Source: Deltaproteobacteria bacterium UBA6106 (GTDB lineage: Bacteria; Desulfobacterota; Syntrophorhabdia; Syntrophorhabdales; Syntrophorhabdaceae). From it: 9,084 nt of DNA. How positions within the stretch are numbered: position 1 is the stretch's first letter; every line of letters begins with the position of its first letter. The position numbers and the translations under genes are program-made. The notes beneath the pieces are model-generated. The model was given only the letters and a program-made list of their open reading frames with translations, searched no databases and had not been told where the DNA came from. This document shows positions 1-5,409 of this stretch, one piece after another. Location: contig DIWM01000054.1 in the NCBI GenBank assembly GCA_002428485.1, positions 10,665 to 19,748 on the forward strand, given 5' to 3'.

Positions 1-50
1 AGGAAGCTCGGTCTTTTGCGAAGCAAAAGTTCCGAAGCCGAACGCGAGCG
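1..50. repeat. Flanking hairpin repeat, copy A (downstream of the cluster)
   Basis: This copy matches 9032-9084 in the same orientation except at the tip of an internal hairpin. The hairpin stem is CTTTTGC at 13-19 paired with GCAAAAG at 23-29, with loop GAA at 20-22. An outer stem TCGG (8-11) with CCGA (32-35) continues the pairing across a small internal loop. There is no T-run after the stem on either strand, so it is not a standard intrinsic terminator. It lies 71 bp past the stop of the last gene. The window starts exactly at its first matching base, so the true outer boundary cannot be seen. It could be a dispersed genomic repeat, a recombination site or a processing structure. Confidence 0.85.
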
Positions 51-81
51 AATGGAGCCGCAGGAGCGGAATGAGCGTGTT
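46..81. repeat. Degenerate 9-bp-periodic array beside repeat copy A
   Basis: GAGC occurs at 46, 55, 64 and 73, exactly 9 bp apart. The units also share AATG-like tails: GAGCGAATG at 46 and GAGCGGAAT at 64. The array runs directly on from the hairpin repeat and is probably part of the same larger element. The other copy is cut by the window edge at its first GAGCG (9080-9084). A 9-bp period leaves the plus strand open with Glu every third codon, but nothing supports a real gene there. Confidence 0.6.
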
Positions 82-82
82 T

Positions 83-100
83 GCGGGGAAAGCCCAACGC
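83..100 (-). other. Small hairpin downstream of the last gene, possible weak transcript end
   Basis: GCG (83-85) and GGG (86-88) pair with CGC (98-100) and CCC (93-95), with loop AAAG and a two-base AA bulge. On the minus strand it begins about 20 bases after the stop codon of the last gene. No U-tract follows, so it could at most be a weak or factor-assisted transcript end or an RNA-stabilising stem. Confidence 0.25.
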
Positions 101-120
101 TGATGCACATCCTTACTAAT

Positions 121-1935
121 TCAGCCCGGTGGGAGGAATGCCTTCATCGTCTCTTCTGTCGCAGGAGAAAAAAGCTCAGGCAGCATCACGGAGTAGCGCG
201 GCGGTGAATAGGAAGGGTCTTTCATTCTTTTTTCGGCATCGATCAGCCTCTCCCGCAATTCATTCACGCTGCCGCAGGGCCTCCCGAACTCCTCAAACCA
301 CGCCAGGGGGTCCAGATCGATCTGGGCGCTCCTGCCTATCCTTATTACCTCTTTATCTGCCATGACGCAGTCAAGAACCGCGCCCGTTGCACCGCTGACA
401 ACGATATCACAAAGATCAAGGGCTTCATCCATCGGCCCTGTAAAGACCTCGGTCCCCGGCGGGAAATCGTTCATGATCGTTTTAATGAAAGACGTTTGCA
501 TGGGATGTGGTTTCAGGATAACTCTAAACCCTTCGATCCCTTCAATGGCCTCTCTTAGCTTGTAGAACAGTTCCACTATCGTTTCTTTTTCAATTGGAAG
601 GACAAGGAGGATCCTGAAATCACCCGAGGCGGCACCGGATGCCTTCCTGATAGTGTGGAGATAGAGATACCTCAGAGCCGCGCCAACGACAACGCGATCC
701 CCCGGATAATTTTCCTGAATCAGGATGTCTTTATATTTGCGGCCGTTGCAGATGATCCTGTCAGGGATGGGCGCAACCTCCCTTTCCTTCATATCAATAA
801 AGAAAGAGAGGGTATTGGGGGATGGCGCAACGTGAAAAAACCCATGGACGACAGTTCCCGGCATGAATTCTTTTACACCGAGTTGGATAAGCTTGTCGGT
901 AAAGAGGTTCTCGAACCCGTCCATTATCATCATCGGTTTTATTCCCTTTTCTGCAAGTCTTTTGAAAAGCAGATAATACATCGATTCGAAGCGCACGGGT
1001 TCGTTCCTGTGATATTCTTCGAAGAGGATCGAACAGTCCACATCCTTAAGCACAACGGGTCCTAATGTAAACCTGCGCTGCCTGTGGCGTATCCGGAAGG
1101 GGAACAGGTAATCGCAGATATGATAGTGATCCTGAAGGATAATAAAGTGTTCCCTGTTCGTATGCAGGAAGGAAAAGGCATCCCAGATGGAGCGCGTGAT
1201 GTTCCTGTACGAAAAGCTCACAAAGGTCGCTTTCCGTACATTGTTCTGCTCGTAGTAATCCGGCAGGATCGTGAAATAGCGGTCCCTGAACCGGCCGTCT
1301 GCGCCGAAGCATTTCTCATCGACCCACGTATGGAGGATCACATCGGGTTTCTCCGGATGGTTGTATCTGCCTGTTATAGCTTTATGATAGAGCCTGTTAA
1401 GCCTTGCAGCAGCAAAGACCAGGAGATGAGGGACAAGTTTAAACAAGCCCTCTGCAAATATCCGCATCGGCCTGTCTTTCAGTGAAAAAAATGTGTGGCT
1501 CTCTGCTATGATCCCTTTTTTCGCAGCAACGGAAGCGATACTCCTTATAACAGCATTGCTGTCCGTTATGATGCATATATCCCCGCCCCCATCAATCCAC
1601 CAAGAGGCAAGATATACGTAGCAGCAGTGGAGAAAAAGGCTGCACGTCATCGTGTTGCGCTCCGATATAACGCTCGTCCACCATTCTATCGAATTATATT
1701 GTACCCCGAGCTTTGCAGTCGCCTCGTAGAACGGCCTCCTCAGATCGGCTGCAGCATTCTGAAGCGTATCGCTTATCTCTTCGCATTCCGCAATGCCCCG
1801 GAGCGCCTTTTTTAGTGCTACGATCGTTTCATAATTGCCGATCAGTGGATACCATGTCTGTATGTCTGAACCTTTTAAAAGGCCTGCGATCTTCTCATAA
1901 GGCAGGCTGCTGTGAATAAGAAGTACGCTTCTCAT
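121..1935 (-). CDS. Putative GT-B-fold surface-carbohydrate transferase (604 aa)
   Basis: This is a large cytoplasmic-looking protein with no evident signal peptide, probably a transferase acting on a surface glycan. The C-terminal part (about 440-570) has a Rossmann-like strand (RILLVLP), a KPHP motif at 475-478, and a Ser-Gly-Ala-Thr patch at 514-517 after a DIVVSG strand. This resembles capsule, polysialyl- and CDP-glycerol-type GT-B transferases. An Asp-Gly at 339-340 precedes it. An acidic-Gly motif followed later by His-Pro is the pattern known from GT52/GT80 sialyltransferases, and a conserved His-Pro is known in beta-Kdo transferases. The match here is by motif only. The N-terminal half (1-330) I cannot assign; it may hold the acceptor-binding fold. 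It may belong to the surface carbohydrate biosynthesis families described from Leptospira O-antigen loci, at low confidence. It lies 7 bp after the kdsB-like stop, so the two are surely cotranscribed. The start MRSVLLIHSS opens a typical beta-strand. A GT role is fairly likely; donor and acceptor are unknown. Confidence 0.6.
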   Translation of the reverse strand: MRSVLLIHSSLPYEKIAGLLKGSDIQTWYPLIGNYETIVALKKALRGIAECEEISDTLQNAAADLRRPFYEATAKLGVQYNSIEWWTSVISERNTMTCSLFLHCCYVYLASWWIDGGGDICIITDSNAVIRSIASVAAKKGIIAESHTFFSLKDRPMRIFAEGLFKLVPHLLVFAAARLNRLYHKAITGRYNHPEKPDVILHTWVDEKCFGADGRFRDRYFTILPDYYEQNNVRKATFVSFSYRNITRSIWDAFSFLHTNREHFIILQDHYHICDYLFPFRIRHRQRRFTLGPVVLKDVDCSILFEEYHRNEPVRFESMYYLLFKRLAEKGIKPMMIMDGFENLFTDKLIQLGVKEFMPGTVVHGFFHVAPSPNTLSFFIDMKEREVAPIPDRIICNGRKYKDILIQENYPGDRVVVGAALRYLYLHTIRKASGAASGDFRILLVLPIEKETIVELFYKLREAIEGIEGFRVILKPHPMQTSFIKTIMNDFPPGTEVFTGPMDEALDLCDIVVSGATGAVLDCVMADKEVIRIGRSAQIDLDPLAWFEEFGRPCGSVNELRERLIDAEKRMKDPSYSPPRYSVMLPELFSPATEETMKAFLPPG

Positions 1936-1937
1936 AA

Positions 1938-1956
1938 AGAGGTTACATGTACCTCT
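1938..1956 (-). promoter_or_regulatory. Inverted repeat holding the only SD-like sequence of the last gene
   Basis: AGAGGT (1938-1943) and ACCTCT (1951-1956) are perfect inverted arms around TACATGT. In the mRNA the 5' arm carries AGAGGU, the only Shine-Dalgarno-like sequence before the transferase start. The 3' arm ends two bases before its ATG. The hairpin spans the last codons and stop of the kdsB-like gene, so ribosomes finishing that gene would melt it. This fits translational coupling but is inferred from sequence alone. Confidence 0.4.
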
Positions 1957-2680
1957 GCTTTATTGTATCGTGTTTCATAAGCTCCCTCACTATGGCAAGG
2001 TCTTCGCCGGTATCGACGCTTATCTTTGCGCCGTCGATCATGACGGCGCGCATCTTTACACCGTGCTCCAGCACCCGGAGGTATTCATTGTACTCAATTG
2101 TTTCCAGCGGGGTCGGCTCCCATCGGGAATATTGCAGCAGGAATTCTTTCCTGAAAGGAACAATGAAGCACATCTTGAGCATTCTCTCCACCGGCGTCCT
2201 CGCATCGCTCGGCAGGTCGGTCCTTGAACAGTACATAATGTTCCCGTCAAGGTCCAGCACTGCCTTGATATCCGAAAGGCTGTTCTTCTTTGAGTAATAG
2301 GTCACCCCGACGGATATCATGACCTCCGGGTCATGAAGCAGGGGGTTTACTATGGCATCGATATGTTCGGGATCGACAAGCGGCTCATCGCCCTGGACGT
2401 TGACGACAATATCGCAGCCGACATAGGTACATGCCTCGGCGAGCCTGTCCGAACCGCTCTTGTGGTGTGTTCCTGTCATGATCACTTTAATATTGTTCGA
2501 TTCTCCTGCCTGTCTTATCTTCTCGTTGTCCGTGACAAGGTACGCATCGTCAAGGCTTTTCGAAAGCTGGGCCCTCTTGCAGGTATGGATGACCATCGGC
2601 AGCCCCTCGATATCGATCAGTGCCTTTTCAGGAAGACGGCTCGACTGCAGCCGAGCCGGGATCATGCCCACTACTTTCAT
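1943..2680 (-). CDS. kdsB: Divergent CMP-Kdo synthetase (3-deoxy-manno-octulosonate cytidylyltransferase family)
   Basis: This family activates Kdo, or a related ulosonic acid, with CTP to give the CMP-sugar donor, in the cytoplasm. At 245 aa it has the usual KdsB length. Visible motifs are the nucleotide-binding IPARLQSSRLPEK (7-19), HKSGSDRLAEA (73-83), VQGDEP (95-100, with metal-binding Asp98), DIKAVLD (137-143), YCSR (150-153) and SVDTGEDL (221-228). Several positions depart from the E. coli-type consensus: PGK is PEK, YFSR is YCSR, the HxGIYAF-like stretch is CFIVPF (171-176), and the LExLEQLR helix is LETIEYNEYLR. The family call is secure, but the exact substrate (Kdo, an amino-Kdo or another ulosonate) is open. 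The start is well supported: AAGGGGG lies 8 bases upstream of the ATG. It follows a 152-bp gap and is cotranscribed with the transferase after it. NeuA-type motifs (GGSKGIP) are absent. Confidence 0.88.
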   Translation of the reverse strand: MKVVGMIPARLQSSRLPEKALIDIEGLPMVIHTCKRAQLSKSLDDAYLVTDNEKIRQAGESNNIKVIMTGTHHKSGSDRLAEACTYVGCDIVVNVQGDEPLVDPEHIDAIVNPLLHDPEVMISVGVTYYSKKNSLSDIKAVLDLDGNIMYCSRTDLPSDARTPVERMLKMCFIVPFRKEFLLQYSRWEPTPLETIEYNEYLRVLEHGVKMRAVMIDGAKISVDTGEDLAIVRELMKHDTIKQRYM

Positions 2681-2688
2681 CTATCGTT

Positions 2689-2695
2689 CCCCCTT
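2689..2695 (-). promoter_or_regulatory. Strong ribosome binding site of the kdsB-like gene
   Basis: On the minus strand AAGGGGG is followed by 8 bases and then ATG. It fixes the start of the kdsB-like gene and shows that the gene has its own strong translation signal after the gap. Confidence 0.7.
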
Positions 2696-2740
2696 TAGTT
2701 GTTATGCATGAACATAATGCAAACACGCAATGAAAACCAG

Positions 2741-2761
2741 CTCATGGCTCATGGCTCATGG
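2741..2761. repeat. Three tandem copies of CTCATGG
   Basis: Three perfect back-to-back 7-bp units occupy 2741-2747, 2748-2754 and 2755-2761. On the transcribed strand this reads CCATGAG three times. It is a simple-sequence tract prone to slippage. It is non-coding and about 60 bp upstream of the kdsB-like start, so copy changes would alter spacing rather than reading frame. Confidence 0.9.
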
Positions 2762-2832
2762 CAACTGCTCAAACCCGATTTGTCTTTGTTATCGGCTATG
2801 AGTTAAGATAATTTTTAATACCCTTTGTAAAA

Positions 2833-3624
2833 TTATTCTATTTTAGCTGAGAGAGTGGGATAAAAAGACTCGAATGCATGGAACAGGATCGTGCAGTCGG
2901 GCATAAGTGTAATGAACTGCATCCCCAGTTTGGTCATCCATTGAATATCTGCATCGTTCTTTGCCACATAACCGCCGGCAGCGATCCCTTTCTTCCTTAT
3001 CTTTCGAATGCTGATCTCCAGTTGCCTCCTGACCTCCGGATGGTCCACCTGCCCGGGATAGCCGATGGCCTGCGACAGATCGTAAGCGCCGATATAGATA
3101 ATGTCGATCTTGCTGCGGATATCTTTTATGGACAGGATATCGTCGAGGTTGCCGATCCCGCCTTTTCCTTCAAGAAGAAGGATTATCATCGTCTTTCTGT
3201 TCTGTTTCTCTGCGTGGTCTCTAACATTGCGGAGCGAATATCCCCCTGCCCTCGTAAAGGGTGAAAAACCCCTCTGGCCGACAGGATAATATTTTGCGTG
3301 CGATATTGCCTCTACCGCATCCTCTCTTGATTCGATATGGGGAACGATCACGCCTGCTGCCCCTATGTCGAGGGCGCTCAATATCAGCGACTCGTCGTTC
3401 TTCGCCACGCGAACGATCGCCGCACAGTTTTCAACCTCAGCGGCCCTTATCATGTCTTCTACGGTTTCAAAGCCCTGGGGGCCGTGTTCCATGTCGATGA
3501 TAACAAAATCGACCCCTGTCGCAGCGATAACGTTGATCGTCGACGGCGACGGGATAACGCACCACGGGCCATAGATAACCTTCCCCTTTTTCAAAGAATC
3601 CTTAAGGCTCATTTTTTTCTTCAT
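2833..3624 (-). CDS. HpcH/HpaI-family class II pyruvate aldolase
   Basis: Family members are metal-dependent aldolases that split or join pyruvate and an aldehyde, for example 4-hydroxy-2-oxoheptanedioate and 2-keto-3-deoxyglucarate aldolases. The 263 aa fit the family. Visible landmarks are IIDMEHGP (42-49, catalytic-base His47), VRVAKND (71-77, pyruvate-binding Arg72), GVIVPHIES (91-99), YYPVGQRGFSP (112-122), LLLEGKGG (149-156, metal ligand Glu152) and GAYDLS (179-184, metal ligand Asp182). All main catalytic positions are present, so it should be active. Around Glu152 the E. coli HpaI sequence VQIET is replaced by LLLEG, so substrate range may differ. The ATG is supported by GAGGGA 8 bases upstream, inside the last codons of the HAD gene, which implies coupling. 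Next to a phosphatase and a KdsB-type enzyme it may form or degrade a 2-keto-3-deoxy sugar acid; that substrate is inference. Confidence 0.88.
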   Translation of the reverse strand: MKKKMSLKDSLKKGKVIYGPWCVIPSPSTINVIAATGVDFVIIDMEHGPQGFETVEDMIRAAEVENCAAIVRVAKNDESLILSALDIGAAGVIVPHIESREDAVEAISHAKYYPVGQRGFSPFTRAGGYSLRNVRDHAEKQNRKTMIILLLEGKGGIGNLDDILSIKDIRSKIDIIYIGAYDLSQAIGYPGQVDHPEVRRQLEISIRKIRKKGIAAGGYVAKNDADIQWMTKLGMQFITLMPDCTILFHAFESFYPTLSAKIE

Positions 3625-3629
3625 AGTTT

Positions 3630-4400
3630 TTATCCCTCACAGGAATTTAATATCTCTATCTTTGAAACATCTTCGACAACATAAGGGGTGATGCCTTTCA
3701 ATTGTTCTGGCGTTGCCAGGCCGGTCAGTACACCGATGGACGCTTTTAGTCCCGCGTTGACCCCCATCTGTACGTCTGTCGTCGCGTCTCCCACCATGAT
3801 CGCGTTCTTTCGATCTATTTTGAAGGCACTTAAAATGAAGTCGATCTGTTCGGGGTCAGGCTTTGGCCGCGAGACATCGTCGGCACCGATAACAAGGTCA
3901 ATGGTATCCGCGAAACCCAGGCATTCCATTGCGAGCTTTGCCCGTTCCCGCCGGTCGATCGTTGCTATTGCCGTCTTGCATCCGAAGCGCGTGGCCTTCC
4001 TGAGAAGCTCCTCTGCGCCGCCAATGGGTTTGACAAACCTTTTCAAATCATTTGAAGAGATATCGTCGACCCGCTGAAAGGCATGAAAGCACAGGTCGTG
4101 GACATCTTCGTATCCAATTCCGTTCAGATAATCTACAGCAGCCTGGAGCACTACTTCACGCTTCTTCAGACCCACCGGCCCCTCAGGCAGCAAGCGTCCT
4201 GTCTTCAAATCGGCGCCCATAGCATGGGCAATCTTTTCAACATGACCTCTCTCAAGCCCCAGATCCTTGCATATCAGCTCTGCCCTCATGCCTACCATCT
4301 GCGTCCAGTAGTAGTGGAGCTCCATCAAGGTCCCGTCCTTGTCGAAGATAAGCAGCCGTATATCCTCGATCACTTCGCTGCCTACCCGGATGTCAACCAC
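3630..4400 (-). CDS. HAD-superfamily phosphatase (phosphoglycolate phosphatase-like)
   Basis: This is a soluble phosphatase with the full HAD catalytic set: motif I FDKDGTL (19-25, nucleophile Asp20, acid-base Asp22), motif II Thr147 in ATIDRR, motif III Lys180 in RPKPDP, and motif IV GDATTDVQMG (204-213, Asp205 and Asp209). The stretch between motifs I and II (about 26-125) is a helical C1-type cap as in Gph-like enzymes. This is unlike KdsC, which is around 180 aa and lacks such a cap. It starts with GTG, not ATG: GGAGG (4407-4411) lies 6 bases upstream and the start overlaps the Fe-S gene by 8 bp. Its stop is 5 bp before the aldolase start. In this setting it probably dephosphorylates a sugar-phosphate intermediate before activation, but the substrate cannot be read from sequence. 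Confidence 0.88.
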   Translation of the reverse strand: MVDIRVGSEVIEDIRLLIFDKDGTLMELHYYWTQMVGMRAELICKDLGLERGHVEKIAHAMGADLKTGRLLPEGPVGLKKREVVLQAAVDYLNGIGYEDVHDLCFHAFQRVDDISSNDLKRFVKPIGGAEELLRKATRFGCKTAIATIDRRERAKLAMECLGFADTIDLVIGADDVSRPKPDPEQIDFILSAFKIDRKNAIMVGDATTDVQMGVNAGLKASIGVLTGLATPEQLKGITPYVVEDVSKIEILNSCEG

Positions 4401-5409
4401 CGATCGCCTCCAGGTTTGATCTTACCAATTGTTCAGCAACAGATACTGCTTCTCTTAAAACATCAGTGTTGGAATCAAAATCTTCCATTGTCACGTATTG
4501 TTTGACCAGCTTTCTGGCAAAGCTTCCTATTGCAACACCGTGGGCATTGACGCCGCACTGCCGCGCGAGCAACCCCGTCTTGCTGTTCGTTCCTCCTGAC
4601 AGAAGGACAACAACGGGGATGCCGCTTTTCATCACCACATCGGCGCAGGCTATGGCCTGGAGGGTCGTATTGTAATCATCACCCTCCCCGCTCATGGGAA
4701 CCCCGTCGGCCTGGACGATCATCCGTTCCCCGGTTATTTCATGCAGCCGCCTGATTCTTCCGATGAGGTGCCTGTTTGATAAAAGCGACCTGTCGAGACA
4801 GACGCTGAGAAAATTATCCCTAATGATCGTGTTCAGGAGCTTCCAGTCATGCAGCACTGCATCGTCATCGTCTGTAACCCCGTGAAGCTCCATCGTCTCC
4901 ACCCCTCGCCTTGAACATTCCGGCAGTATATTTTCAAAATCAGCACGCTTATGTATATACCGGATCGCGCCTGCGGGGCAGACCTTTTCGCAGTCTCCAC
5001 ACCCTATACACCTGAACTCTGCGACAGAATAGTCTTCGGAGATCGCATCCTGTCTGCAGACCTTTATGCACTCGCCGCATTCTACGCAGGCGCTGCGGTC
5101 GATCATTGCCTTGCGAACGTGCGGATCACCCTTCAGGCCGATGCTCACATTCAGGTATGGCCTCATCCCGATCTTCTTTCCCAGCAAAGGCGCCAGCGCG
5201 TATGCCTCTTCGATGCCTTTTTTCGCGGCCTCGACGACCTCAACGTTCGCGGAGAGGTCGTGCATTGTTACGCCTGCGATCGTGTATATTGCGGCGAGCC
5301 TCCTCACCTCCGTGAGGTTCTCGTTCCCGGCGCCGCAGACAAGCTTGAAGAACCTTCTCTCCTGGAAAATTCTTTTCAAAAGATCGTATCGTTCACTGTT
5401 TGCGCTCAT
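4393..5409 (-). CDS. LdpA-like two-cluster iron-sulfur protein
   Basis: This 338-aa protein has a central ferredoxin module: Cys108, 111, 114, 118 and Cys134, 137, 140, 144, two complete Cx2Cx2Cx3C sets for [4Fe-4S] clusters. Before it, FFKLVCGAGNENLTEVRRLA (20-39) and AGVTMHDLSAN (45-55) recall the start of cyanobacterial LdpA, where a similar stretch ends in a predicted barrel segment. After it, QADGVPMSG (233-241), LLSGGTNSKTG (269-279) and GVAIGSFARKL (291-301) match the LdpA C-terminal pattern as I remember it. LdpA is known as a redox-responsive protein of the cyanobacterial clock. Nothing else here is cyanobacterial, so a local enzymatic or redox role in sugar synthesis is more likely. 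The barrel-like GG-TN and ADG motifs could bind a phosphate or keto-acid; this is inference. Its ATG overlaps the stop of the aldolase fusion as ATGA, and it overlaps the HAD gene by 8 bp. No transmembrane segment or signal peptide is visible. Confidence 0.72.
   Translation of the reverse strand: MSANSERYDLLKRIFQERRFFKLVCGAGNENLTEVRRLAAIYTIAGVTMHDLSANVEVVEAAKKGIEEAYALAPLLGKKIGMRPYLNVSIGLKGDPHVRKAMIDRSACVECGECIKVCRQDAISEDYSVAEFRCIGCGDCEKVCPAGAIRYIHKRADFENILPECSRRGVETMELHGVTDDDDAVLHDWKLLNTIIRDNFLSVCLDRSLLSNRHLIGRIRRLHEITGERMIVQADGVPMSGEGDDYNTTLQAIACADVVMKSGIPVVVLLSGGTNSKTGLLARQCGVNAHGVAIGSFARKLVKQYVTMEDFDSNTDVLREAVSVAEQLVRSNLEAIGG

Larger units (their letters stand above)
2681..2832. other. 152-bp intergenic gap, the only sizeable break in the cluster
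   Basis: It separates the HpaI-type aldolase gene from the kdsB-like gene. It is A+T-rich next to the aldolase stop and holds the 7-bp tandem repeat at 2741-2761. TGCAT (2705-2709) and ATGCA (2717-2721) form a short inverted repeat upstream of the kdsB ribosome binding site. I see no clear GC-rich stem plus T-run terminator and no convincing -35/-10 pair, so an internal promoter is possible but not shown. No small gene with a ribosome binding site is evident. Confidence 0.6.

Noticed and set aside
13..29. Intrinsic terminator at the copy A hairpin
   Set aside because: The stem is A/T-rich in its lower part and no T-run follows on either strand.
1..50. Integron attC site
   Set aside because: Hairpin form and cassette-like flanking suggested it, but the GTTRRRY and RYYYAAC core sites are not present in the right positions, and no integrase is in the window.
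16..207. Short plus-strand frame across the hairpin and 9-bp array
   Set aside because: It would start with TTG inside a hairpin, its Glu-Arg-rich translation simply mirrors the 9-bp period, and it runs into the 3' end of the last gene.
1943..2680. NeuA-type CMP-sialic acid synthetase
   Set aside because: Motifs and length follow KdsB (IPAR-SSRLPEK, SGSDRLAEA, QGDEP), not the GGSKGIPRKN pattern of NeuA.
2741..2761. CRISPR repeat
   Set aside because: The units are 7 bp, directly abutting without spacers, and no cas gene is present.
3630..4400. KdsC (Kdo-8-phosphate phosphatase)
   Set aside because: The protein is too long and has a C1-type cap between HAD motifs I and II, which KdsC lacks, although it could still take an analogous step.
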